A stretch of 13,844 nt of DNA from Flavobacteriales bacterium UBA958 (GTDB taxonomy: Bacteria > Bacteroidota > Bacteroidia > Flavobacteriales_D > Crocinitomicaceae), in assembly GCA_002293045.1 (NCBI GenBank), contig DBCM01000070.1, forward strand, positions 1-13,844, read 5' to 3'. The position numbers and the translations under genes are program-made. The notes beneath the pieces are model-generated. The model saw only the letters and a program-made list of their open reading frames with translations, did not search any database and was not told the origin of the DNA. Shown one piece after another: positions 7,135-13,844 of the stretch (positions are counted from its first letter, which is position 1; every line of letters starts with the position of its first letter).

Positions 7135-7261
7135 AATATTTGCCACAAAACTTCAATTGCCTTTGATGGAAATTAAGATTAAATAAATCGTTATTTGCTC
7201 TGCACTACCCCTCCACAATTTGACCTGCGTTTAGTTTGAAGTACCCCCTTAAACGTATGCC

Positions 7262-7390
7262 ATGAAAATTCTATCCACTATTTTATCTGCCCTTCTTGCT
7301 TGCTCCACCTGGGCGCAACAAAGTTCTTACCTTTCCTTAGATCACAACAATGTTTCGTGTTTGCTCGACGACGAAGGTGGATTTTTTTAA
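7262..7390 (+). pseudogene. Orphan N-terminus of a secreted protein (truncated gene)
   Basis: A 42-residue frame begins with a clean signal peptide (MKILSTILSALLACSTWA, cleavage before Gln19) and continues SYLSLDHNNVSCLLDDEGGF, ending FF-stop. The stretch with DHNNVSCLL and GGFF resembles the conserved start of long secreted Bacteroidota proteins, often T9SS cargo, in which the motif continues with Asn-rich sequence. Here it stops in a run of seven T (7382-7388). Removing one T restores FFN but reaches another stop ten codons on without family-like sequence, so this is more than a simple frameshift: the body of the gene is gone. It lies between repeat R4 and the RCC1 gene. A genuine tiny exported peptide is possible but less likely. 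Confidence 0.55.
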
Positions 7391-7482
7391 CAAACGAACA
7401 TATACTGGTAATTTTAATAAATGCTAAATTTACGTAAACCTTTTCCTTTGCTACACGTTGCCAACCTTTATAAATTAATACC

Positions 7483-8901
7483 ATGAGAAAATTTTACTTA
7501 ATAATTCAGTTCCTATTTGCTGTTGTTTTTATTCCAACGGCGAAGGCTCAAGATTCTTGGCTAAAGGTAGAAGCAGGCACCGAATTTTCTGTGGCCTTGA
7601 AATCAGACAGCACCCTTTGGAGTTGGGGAAGAAACTCTAATGGTCAATTAGGCTTGGGTAATACTGTAAACAGAACGGTTCCATTTCAAATTGGGGTAGA
7701 TTCCGATTGGAAACAAGTATCAGTAGGGGCTGCGCATACGCTGGCGGTTAAAAATGATGGAACATTATGGGCTTGGGGAAGTAACGGTGTTGGACAATTA
7801 GGAATCGGAAATTTGACTCAAAAAACTTCGCCATATCAAGTTGGCAATGAATCAAACTGGAAAGAAGTTCATGCCGGGCAAGGGCATTCTATTGGAATCA
7901 AAGAAGATAGTACTCTTTGGGCTTGGGGCTTCAATTCATACGGTCAATTGGGGATAGGAAACACTACCAATCAAAGCTCTCCCGTTCAAATTGGCAACCT
8001 TCATGATTGGCTTACAGCATCTTGTGGAGGGGTTCATACCTTGGTCTTAAAAGCAGACAGTACCCTTTGGGCATTTGGATATAATTTTACCGGCGAACTT
8101 GGTGATAGCACAACGATTCAAAGCAATGTACCCATTCAAATAGGGCAAAATCATGAATGGACTTCAGTTTCGGCAGGTTTTCAATTTTCTTTAGCAAGGA
8201 AAGCAGATGGAACAATTTGGTCTTGGGGTTTCAATGGAAATGGTCAGCTTGGCATTGGTAATACAACGACAAGTTTATATCCGGTGCAAATTGGTGTTAA
8301 CGATAATTGGACGTTAATCGAAGCAGGTTCAACCTTTGGATTTGCAATTAACACAAATGGTGAATTATTTGGATGGGGTTTCAATATGAATGGACAACTT
8401 GGAATTGGAACTACGAACGACCAATATTATCCCATACAAGAAGTTGGATTAGGAACCAATTGGAACTATATTTCAGGTGCTGCAGGTGCTGTAAGTGGAG
8501 GATCAGTTTTTGGGACGCATAGTCTTGGATTACAATATCCAAATTTTTCTATTTGCGCTACGGGCTCAAATTACATGAATCAATTAGGCGACAATACAAC
8601 TATTCAAAGTGAATTTTTTAACTGTTCAACAGGAGATTTGAATGTTGGTCTTACAGAAATGGATAAATCTGACTATTTCACGGCAATGCCAAATCCTTCA
8701 AATGGATTGTTCACCATTAATACCGAAACCTTATCAAAACACCTTTGTAAAGTATTGGATGCAAAAGGAAAAGAAGTGTATAGAAATTCCTTTAACACTG
8801 AATTTTTCCAGATTGATCTTCAAAACTTAAGTTCAGGGGTTTATATAATCATCCTTGAAAATGAAGCCTTATCGGTAAAAAAACGAGTGGTGATTGAGTA
8901 G
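7483..8901 (+). CDS. RCC1-repeat secreted protein with T9SS type A sorting domain
   Basis: This 472-residue protein has a signal peptide (MRKFYLIIQFLFAVVFIPTAKA, cleavage before Gln23). About seven tandem repeats of roughly 50 residues follow (about 25-385), each with a core such as SDSTLWSWGRNSNGQLGLGN or ADGTIWSWGFNGNGQLGIGN, the RCC1/ATS1 signature, so a seven-bladed propeller is expected. The seventh repeat is divergent (GTHSLGLQ then CATGSNYMNQLGD). The C-terminus (about 395-472) is a type IX sorting domain: AMPNPSNGLFTI, LCKVLDAKGKEVY, LSSGVYIIIL and VKKRVVIE. The protein is therefore likely exported, passed through the outer membrane by T9SS and anchored or released. The binding partner is unknown. 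The stop lies 34 bases before the ATG of the next small gene on the same strand. Confidence 0.92.
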   Translation: MRKFYLIIQFLFAVVFIPTAKAQDSWLKVEAGTEFSVALKSDSTLWSWGRNSNGQLGLGNTVNRTVPFQIGVDSDWKQVSVGAAHTLAVKNDGTLWAWGSNGVGQLGIGNLTQKTSPYQVGNESNWKEVHAGQGHSIGIKEDSTLWAWGFNSYGQLGIGNTTNQSSPVQIGNLHDWLTASCGGVHTLVLKADSTLWAFGYNFTGELGDSTTIQSNVPIQIGQNHEWTSVSAGFQFSLARKADGTIWSWGFNGNGQLGIGNTTTSLYPVQIGVNDNWTLIEAGSTFGFAINTNGELFGWGFNMNGQLGIGTTNDQYYPIQEVGLGTNWNYISGAAGAVSGGSVFGTHSLGLQYPNFSICATGSNYMNQLGDNTTIQSEFFNCSTGDLNVGLTEMDKSDYFTAMPNPSNGLFTINTETLSKHLCKVLDAKGKEVYRNSFNTEFFQIDLQNLSSGVYIIILENEALSVKKRVVIE

Positions 8902-8935
8902 TGAACTTTTAAAACACTCTCATACTCGGGAGCAT

Positions 8936-9259
8936 ATGAAAACATATTTATCGATCATTCTACTCTTGCCTTTTTTTGCCTTTACACATTCCATTCTTAC
9001 AATCGTGGATTCATTGAACCGATCTCCACTCGAACACGTGGCTATCTACAATTCAAATCAAGAATTGATTGGACTGAGCAACAAACAGGGTACATTTTCA
9101 TTTAATGAAAAAAGCTTCCCAATGATTTTCACCTGCTATCGCTACCATCCGAAAATAATCAATAAGATAACAGATACTGTCTACATGGCTCCACAAGGCA
9201 AAATGGCTAAAGAAGTAGTTGTTGGACAATTCGACCTGGCTTTTTGCTACGCACCCTGA
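8936..9259 (+). CDS. Short exported carboxypeptidase-regulatory-like protein, probably truncated by a repeat
   Basis: The ATG at 8936 is preceded by GGGAG and starts a good signal peptide (MKTYLSIILLLPFFAFTHS), so it is preferred over an in-frame upstream start that overlaps the RCC1 gene. The mature part (about 20-95) looks like a CarboxypepD_reg-like domain: TIVDSLNRSPLEHVAIYNSN, then LSNKQGTFSF, VYMAPQG and KEVVV. In longer relatives this fold is followed by a much larger domain. Here the frame runs into repeat R5 and its last residues (FCYAP) and stop codon are encoded by the repeat. The product is 107 residues. It is either a decayed remnant or a small protein that has adopted a repeat-encoded tail. 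Confidence 0.6.
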   Translation: MKTYLSIILLLPFFAFTHSILTIVDSLNRSPLEHVAIYNSNQELIGLSNKQGTFSFNEKSFPMIFTCYRYHPKIINKITDTVYMAPQGKMAKEVVVGQFDLAFCYAP

Positions 9260-9318
9260 GTGCTCGCTTTTGCGAGCGTATCTCCGCCTAGGCGGAGGGT
9301 GCGATAAAAAAGTAGAGG
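9239..9318 (+). repeat. Modular palindromic repeat, copy R5
   Basis: R5 reads GCTTTTTGCTACGCACCCTG, then GCTCGC-TTTT-GCGAGC, GTAT, the palindrome CTCCGCCTAGGCGGAG and GGTGCG, followed by an A-run and AGTAGAGG. It is nearly identical to the reverse complement of R2 (5786-5882), apart from the short extra collar in R2. It supplies the stop codon (9257-9259) of the upstream small gene and probably also acts as a transcription barrier. The following 9319-9498 holds no gene; TTAGG-GTCAATA-CCTAA (9407-9423) is a small inverted repeat of unknown meaning ahead of the sigma factor. Confidence 0.85.
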
Positions 9319-9498
9319 AAATGGTGCCCTAGCCTTAGTTCGTCACTCTTGCGAGTAAAACAGTCGCTCAAAATCCATGGATTTGATGAAAAGTGTTCCG
9401 CGCAATTTAGGGTCAATACCTAAGCAACCCAAGAAATTTAGCGGGTCACCCCCCTAATGCTAATTTATTTTCGTTACTTTCAAATAGAAGGATAACAA

Positions 9499-10062
9499 TT
9501 GGGTACACCAGATGAGGCATGGATTATTGGGTCGAAGCAATTCGACCGTAAAAGTCAATTGGCGTTGTACAACTATTGTTTTCCTATTCTACAGCGTTCT
9601 GCACGCAAATTCTTCAGTACGGATGAAGAACTCATGCATGTGATCAACGGATCGTTCATTAAAATCATTCAAAACCTACACCGCTACGAACAAGTAAATT
9701 TTAATGCCTGGATTAAACGCATTTGTACCAATGAATCCATTGATTACCTGCGCAAACACAAGCGGTACAAGCAGACGTTTCTTGTATCTCCCGCTGAAGG
9801 ATTTTTTGAACCCTCGGTTTCTCCCTCGATTGAATCAGAGATTGAGAAGGAATACCTGGAAACCTTACTGCTTCAACTGAGCGCCCCGTGTAGAATTGTA
9901 TTTAACCTGTTTGCTATTGAAGGATTTTCACACAAAGAAATTAGCCAATCCCTAGGCATCACCGTGGAAACCTCGAAATGGCATACCAAAATGGCCCGAA
10001 AAAAATTAAAAGATATTCTTGCGAACCCCAAGCTTCAAAAAGACCCCCATGGAAACTCCTGA
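9499..10062 (+). CDS. ECF-type RNA polymerase sigma factor
   Basis: This 187-residue cytoplasmic sigma-70 family protein contains only regions 2 and 4. Region 2 (about 38-88) shows DEELMHVINGSFIKIIQNLH and FNAWIKRICTNESIDYLRKH; region 4 (about 122-175) shows APCRIVFNLFAIEGFSHKEI followed by a helix-turn-helix ending MARKKLKDIL. The VFNLFAIEGFSHKEI string is typical of Bacteroidota ECF sigma factors. The start is TTG at 9499: AAGGAT lies seven bases upstream, the N-terminus is complete only from here, and the next in-frame Met lies inside region 2. The upstream TTACTTTC (9474-9481) is only a rough -7 match. It overlaps the next gene by 14 bases, the arrangement expected for a sigma factor and its regulator. 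Its target promoters are unknown. Confidence 0.93.
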   Translation: MGTPDEAWIIGSKQFDRKSQLALYNYCFPILQRSARKFFSTDEELMHVINGSFIKIIQNLHRYEQVNFNAWIKRICTNESIDYLRKHKRYKQTFLVSPAEGFFEPSVSPSIESEIEKEYLETLLLQLSAPCRIVFNLFAIEGFSHKEISQSLGITVETSKWHTKMARKKLKDILANPKLQKDPHGNS

Positions 10063-11272
10063 AAAAAACAACGTACCGGAACAGATACCGGCGCATTACT
10101 TGGACGACATCAACCAACGCCTTGATGCCTTAGAAAAAAAACGCAAACGACGGCGACTGTTATGGTTTTGGTTTCCCGGGGTAATGATTGCCGGAATCGG
10201 TCTTGGCTTATATGCTTATCATGATGCCCCAGTAAGGGTTTCGAAAAAATCCACGAATGATACGCCTGAAAAGCGCCAAGCTCTTAACGCATCCATCGCT
10301 CCCAAACACAAAGCTTCCGCTGCACAAGACCCGGTGCATCAAACATCAAGCACAGTTCAAACCAACGCCCAGGCGTTCGTAACACAGTCCAAGCAAGAAA
10401 TGCGTTCGAAACATGCTCAAGGATTTAGCCATCAGAAAACCCATGAACCACATCCGTCCGCAATGGATGCCGAACTTCCGAAGCAAACCTTTGCCGCCCA
10501 GGAGCAGGAAAAAATCACGGAACATCTTCCAAGCACTGAAGAAAAGGAAATCAACAACGCAAACCTTCCCCTGCTCACCATCGGGCGCATTGGACTTTTA
10601 CCTTGGCCGAATCTTGGCGCACTGAAAACCTTAAAAAACGAAGCTAAAAAGCAGCACTTGTTTGGTTTTTCCGCTGGTGTTAGCGGCATCATTTCGTCGT
10701 TTACACCAATAGAAGTATCGGCCCTAACCTTTGCCAACACAAGTTTCCCAGACTATAAAAGCTATGCCCAAGCACGTAAGGCAGCCGAGCGCGCTACCAG
10801 TTCCTTGGATATGGCCTTGTTCTACCGATTGCAACATTCCCACTGGCTATACCAAATTGGCTTATCGTACAATGAATGGGGGGAACAAATTGTATATCCG
10901 TTCAATTCACTGGATGGCACCAACCGCTACCGCTACCTGAATCTTCCTGTAATGGTTGGGTATCAATGGACCAAAAACAAGGTAAGTATAAGTCCCATGT
11001 TGGGGGTTTCTGCTGGAGTCAAACTCAGCGGCAGAGGGTATTATCTCACATCGAATGGGAATGTAGACATTGTTGAAGCGCAGCGTTTTGCCACCTCGGG
11101 GCTTGCGCAAATCGAAGTGGCGTACCATTTGGATCCGCTTATTTTTCATGTGACCCCAGGCTTTCGAAGTTCCTTGGGATCGCCGGTAAAATCGGGCCTT
11201 ACTAAAAACCATTACCAAGCCCTTGGTTGTCAAATCGGGATTATTTTTCGGGTTGAAGGAAAGACCAAATAA
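10049..11272 (+). CDS. Membrane-spanning protein with outer-membrane beta-barrel-like C-terminus, putative sigma regulator
   Basis: From ATG 10049 the product is 407 residues; an in-frame TTG ten codons earlier is less likely. Residues 1-36 are hydrophilic and end in KKRKRRR; residues about 37-57 form one transmembrane helix (LLWFWFPGVMIAGIGLGLYAY). The positive charges predict an N-in topology. A low-complexity Gln/His/Ser-rich linker (about 60-180) follows. Residues about 200-407 are made of alternating strands with aromatic ends (FGFSAGVSGIISSF, YQIGLSYNEWG, LPVMVGYQW, ALGCQIGIIFRV) like the PorT/OmpA-type barrel proteins of Bacteroidota. No zinc-finger or FecR anti-sigma motif is seen. 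The overlap with the sigma gene suggests that the short N-terminus binds the sigma factor and that the barrel senses an envelope signal. Topology and role are inferred. Confidence 0.75.
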   Translation: METPEKNNVPEQIPAHYLDDINQRLDALEKKRKRRRLLWFWFPGVMIAGIGLGLYAYHDAPVRVSKKSTNDTPEKRQALNASIAPKHKASAAQDPVHQTSSTVQTNAQAFVTQSKQEMRSKHAQGFSHQKTHEPHPSAMDAELPKQTFAAQEQEKITEHLPSTEEKEINNANLPLLTIGRIGLLPWPNLGALKTLKNEAKKQHLFGFSAGVSGIISSFTPIEVSALTFANTSFPDYKSYAQARKAAERATSSLDMALFYRLQHSHWLYQIGLSYNEWGEQIVYPFNSLDGTNRYRYLNLPVMVGYQWTKNKVSISPMLGVSAGVKLSGRGYYLTSNGNVDIVEAQRFATSGLAQIEVAYHLDPLIFHVTPGFRSSLGSPVKSGLTKNHYQALGCQIGIIFRVEGKTK

Positions 11273-11286
11273 TGGGTAAGTTTCTT

Positions 11287-11317
11287 TTTCAGGAGTCACA
11301 AAGATTCGTTATTATTG
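11287..11317 (+). promoter_or_regulatory. Possible promoter of the FISUMP lipoprotein gene
   Basis: TTTC (11287-11290) and TATTATTG (11310-11317) are separated by 19 bases and lie 16 bases ahead of the ATG. Each differs by one base from TTTG and TAnnTTTG. This is a weak match in a 61-base gap. Confidence 0.25.
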
Positions 11318-11333
11318 TATACCTAAATATCCT

Positions 11334-12035
11334 ATGCAAAAAGTAATTTTCTTACCGCTATGTTTAATCCTTGTTTTTTCGTCCTGTAAAAAACAGGGGT
11401 GTACTGATCCTAATGCGAATAATTATAATTCCTCTGCCAATCAAGATAATGGAAACTGTACTTACTCGTTGATGGATATCGAGGGGAATTCGTACGGGGC
11501 TAAATCAATTGGTCATCAAATTTGGATGACTGAAAATTTAAAGGTTAAAAAGTACAGGAATGGTGATACAATCCCGCAAGTCCAAGACCCTATACAATGG
11601 TTTTATTTAACAACGGGTGCCTGGTGCTATTATGAAAATGACCCATCTAAAGGAATATTATACAATTGGTATGCGGTAAACGACCCAAGAGGTTTGGCAC
11701 CAAGCGGCTACCACGTACCAACCGATGCAGAATGGACGGTTTTAATCAATTTTTTAGAAGGCGAAAGTGTTGCAGGCGGTAAAATGAAAAGCCCCAGTGG
11801 ATGGCCTCAGAATGGCAACGGCAGCAATACCAGTGGTTTTTCAGGTCTGCCCCACGGTTACCGTACCGCTGATGGTCAGTTCTTCGTCAATGGATACATG
11901 GGTTACTTTTGGAGTTCATCAGAGTACGATGCAGAATGGGCTTATTACCGTCAACTAGAAGGCACCAGTGGCCACGTTCTCAGGCAAGAAGGCATGAAAG
12001 GAACTGGGTTCTCAGTTCGCTGTGTGAAGGACTAA
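11334..12035 (+). CDS. FISUMP-domain lipoprotein
   Basis: The 233-residue product has a lipoprotein signal peptide ending FSS-Cys18 (MQKVIFLPLCLILVFSSC), so it is probably lipidated. A short module follows (about 22-44): GCTDPNANNYNSSANQDNGN then CTY, a two-cysteine motif common in surface proteins of Bacteroidota. From about 46 to the end lies a Fibrobacter succinogenes major paralogous (FISUMP) domain: IGHQIWMTENLKVKKYRNGD, GILYNWYAVND, GYHVPTDAEWTVL, GFSGLPHGYR, FWSSSEYD and a final GFSVRCVKD. The function of the FISUMP domain is not established; it is related in general appearance to formylglycine-enzyme/lectin-type folds. The motif order is complete and there is no sign of truncation. 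The post-Cys residues (KKQG) are basic, unlike the acidic surface-export signals reported for some Bacteroidota lipoproteins, so surface display is uncertain. Confidence 0.88.
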   Translation: MQKVIFLPLCLILVFSSCKKQGCTDPNANNYNSSANQDNGNCTYSLMDIEGNSYGAKSIGHQIWMTENLKVKKYRNGDTIPQVQDPIQWFYLTTGAWCYYENDPSKGILYNWYAVNDPRGLAPSGYHVPTDAEWTVLINFLEGESVAGGKMKSPSGWPQNGNGSNTSGFSGLPHGYRTADGQFFVNGYMGYFWSSSEYDAEWAYYRQLEGTSGHVLRQEGMKGTGFSVRCVKD

Positions 12036-12117
12036 TGGTATTTACCTTTTAAAAGTTCAAACCATTGTAAATGAAATTGCTTTTAATTTAACTGAACGAA
12101 TTATAGTTTCAAAATAA

Positions 12118-13788
12118 ATGCTTAAAAATTGTATATTATTGCTATATATCTGGGTTAGTGCTTTTTCACATGCACAGGCAAATTATTATAATAAAACAAT
12201 TGATATTGATAATGTTCACAATGGATTTCATGGAATAACCCATATTAATGGTGATACAGTATTAATTGATGGATTTCTTCAAGATCAGCATTATAAAAGA
12301 TACAGGACTTTTTCTTTTATAAATGCCATTAATGGTGACACAATAACATCGTTTAAATATGGGAATGATACTCTTGATATTTATGGAGGCATGGCAATCG
12401 ATGTTATTGTTGTTAATGATTTAATTTACTGTTGTGGCACATGTTACAAAAATGGTAAAACATATGCCAATTTTTTGAAATTCGACATGAATGGTACTTT
12501 ACTATTAGATACTCTTTTTAAAACAAATTTGGAATGGAGTGAATTCGAAAGTATGATTCCAACGAACGATGGGAATTTTTTAATTCTTGGAAACATAGAA
12601 AACATCCAGGATAATTTAGATGCATGGTTAGTAAAGGTGGATTATTCTGGTAATATAATGTGGGAAAAAACATACGGAGGGCCGGAAATTAATGGCACAT
12701 GCACTTTTGTTGAAACAATAGATGGAAATTACCTGATTGCAACTGTAAAACAATATTCTAACTCTTCCGACACTTACCTAATCAAAGTAGATAATTTAGG
12801 TGAGATTATTTGGGAAAAAACTTTAAATTACTCTATTTTTTTAGAATCTGCAAATTGCAAAAGTTTAAATAATGGTGATATTATTTTGACAGGATTCAGA
12901 GAATATCAAAATAATCAAAATGAAGCGTTTGCTTTCCGAATAAACATAGAAGGCCATATTCTTTGGGAAAAATATTTTGAAAAATCCGAGAATGGATTCA
13001 ATAAATTTGTTTTCTCATATGAATCACAAAATGGAAATATTCTTATCAATGCAGGGATTCTTGATGAATTAATCGGATTTAATCCTATAGGTATGACATA
13101 TTGCTTATCACCTATTGGAGATAGTATTTGGGCAAGAAAATTCCTTTTAAGAGAAAATGATCACTACTTACTCGATATAGAGCCACTTGAAAACGGTGAC
13201 CTACTCATGACCGGATATGTTTTTCCTGATTCTCCAAACAACACCGAAGACGGATGGATTATGCGTACCAATTGCTTGGGCTATTTTGAGCACCCCAAAG
13301 ATTCCATTGTATTGATTGGCAGTGGAGAGAACGTGCTTTCTTTGACAAATTATTCCTCTTATTACGACTATACAATTGTTGATTGGGGAGATAATTCAAG
13401 TGATACCGTGTATGCCTCTGGCAATCAAAATATAATGCATGAATATAGCCTCCCTGGAAACTATTCTATCAACACAACTACAATTGCATGCAATGATACC
13501 ATTCACAAAAGTTCTGAGTACCTTGTGATCCCTGAGCAATATGAATCCAGTAATTTGGTGATTTTCCCCAATCCAAATCAAGGGCAATTTGAAATTTGGC
13601 TTAATTCACCTGATTTGTATTCTTTGGAAATTATGGATTTAAACGGGCGCATTGTGAAAAGCGCTTTAAACGTTAAAATGAACCAAGGTTATATCATAGA
13701 TTTAAGTGAATTAGGAAGTTCTATTTATTTGGTAAGAGCTGCTAAGGACGAGAATATTATACAGCAAAGGGTGGTTGTAATAAGGTAG
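12118..13788 (+). CDS. Secreted protein with propeller-like repeats, PKD-like domain and T9SS type A sorting domain
   Basis: This 556-residue protein begins with a signal peptide (MLKNCILLLYIWVSAFSHA, cleavage before Gln20). Residues about 40-380 contain degenerate repeats of about 50 residues with cores such as DAWLVKVDYSGNIMWEKTYG and DTYLIKVDNLGEIIWEKTL, the pattern of beta-propeller-like secreted proteins. A PKD-like domain (about 395-470) shows VDWGDNSSDTVY and HEYSLPGNYSI. The C-terminus (about 478-556) is a type IX sorting domain: IFPNPNQGQFEIWL, LEIMDLNGRIV, LGSSIYLVRA and QQRVVVIR. It should be exported to the cell surface or medium; the ligand is unknown. The 5' two thirds are visibly AT-rich (13 to 19 G+C in the 60-base lines at 12181 and 12121) compared with 33 of 60 in the line at 3841. 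The remaining 13789-13844 shows no feature. Confidence 0.9.
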   Translation: MLKNCILLLYIWVSAFSHAQANYYNKTIDIDNVHNGFHGITHINGDTVLIDGFLQDQHYKRYRTFSFINAINGDTITSFKYGNDTLDIYGGMAIDVIVVNDLIYCCGTCYKNGKTYANFLKFDMNGTLLLDTLFKTNLEWSEFESMIPTNDGNFLILGNIENIQDNLDAWLVKVDYSGNIMWEKTYGGPEINGTCTFVETIDGNYLIATVKQYSNSSDTYLIKVDNLGEIIWEKTLNYSIFLESANCKSLNNGDIILTGFREYQNNQNEAFAFRINIEGHILWEKYFEKSENGFNKFVFSYESQNGNILINAGILDELIGFNPIGMTYCLSPIGDSIWARKFLLRENDHYLLDIEPLENGDLLMTGYVFPDSPNNTEDGWIMRTNCLGYFEHPKDSIVLIGSGENVLSLTNYSSYYDYTIVDWGDNSSDTVYASGNQNIMHEYSLPGNYSINTTTIACNDTIHKSSEYLVIPEQYESSNLVIFPNPNQGQFEIWLNSPDLYSLEIMDLNGRIVKSALNVKMNQGYIIDLSELGSSIYLVRAAKDENIIQQRVVVIR

Positions 13789-13844
13789 GCAAAACCAATT
13801 ACCAACTCAAACGCTATCCCAACCTCGAACATAATTTCTTCCCT

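Noticed and set aside
7262..7435. Simple sequencing frameshift in the T7 run at 7382-7388
   Set aside because: Deleting one T yields only about ten more codons before a stop, with no family-like continuation.
1751..8977. Identical 17-base string at 1751-1767 and 8961-8977
   Set aside because: It falls in the signal-peptide codons of two exported proteins (hydrophobic Leu-Pro-Phe-Phe), so similar composition explains it; no flanking similarity is seen.
5616..9318. CRISPR array
   Set aside because: The repeats are few, irregularly spaced, in both orientations and contain hairpin modules; there are no uniform spacers or cas genes.
12036..12072. Possible terminator formed by ATTTAC / GTAAAT and CTTTTAAAAG after the FISUMP gene
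   Set aside because: The stems are short, AT-rich and have no T-run; indistinguishable from chance in an AT-rich gap.

Overview
The window reads as a chromosomal segment of a Bacteroidota bacterium, most likely of the Flavobacteriales. The basis is several proteins ending in type IX secretion (T9SS) C-terminal sorting domains, an ECF sigma factor of the Bacteroidota type, a LETM1-related protein of the kind found in flavobacteria, Bacteroidota-type promoters (TTTG / TAnnTTTG), few clear Shine-Dalgarno sites, and a lipoprotein with a FISUMP domain. No genus can be named from the sequence alone.

Left region (1-1654, minus strand). The window opens with the 5' end of an exported protein with a carboxypeptidase-regulatory-like fold, typical of the N-terminus of a TonB-dependent receptor. 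Its leader carries a well-conserved TPP (THI-box) riboswitch with a consensus promoter immediately upstream, so the partial gene is probably a thiamin-related outer-membrane receptor. Next comes asd (aspartate-semialdehyde dehydrogenase), which starts at 1654 and is divergent from the following operon.

Centre left (1735-5581, plus strand). A two-gene unit encodes a large secreted protein with two lamin-tail domains, two Ig-like domains and a FlgD-like C-terminus, followed after one base by a LETM1-related protein.

Repeat-rich accessory region (5582-9498). Five copies or part-copies of a modular, hairpin-forming repeat are scattered here. They bracket an ORF6N-domain gene with a phospholipase-D-like C-terminus, a 43-codon orphan N-terminus of a secreted protein, an RCC1 seven-repeat T9SS protein, and a short exported protein whose stop codon lies inside one of the repeats. 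The region looks like a site of repeated insertion and gene decay.

Right region (9499-13844, plus strand). A TTG-initiated ECF sigma factor overlaps a gene for a protein that joins a basic cytoplasmic N-terminus, one inner-membrane helix, a long periplasmic linker and an outer-membrane beta-barrel-like C-terminus. This looks like an unconventional envelope-spanning regulator of the sigma factor. A FISUMP lipoprotein and an AT-rich T9SS cargo protein with a PKD-like domain follow.

No CRISPR array, rRNA, tRNA, transposase or complete phage module was recognised. The most interesting items are the riboswitch with its start-codon hairpin, the modular repeat family that brackets the ORF6N gene, and the sigma factor / membrane-spanning barrel pair.
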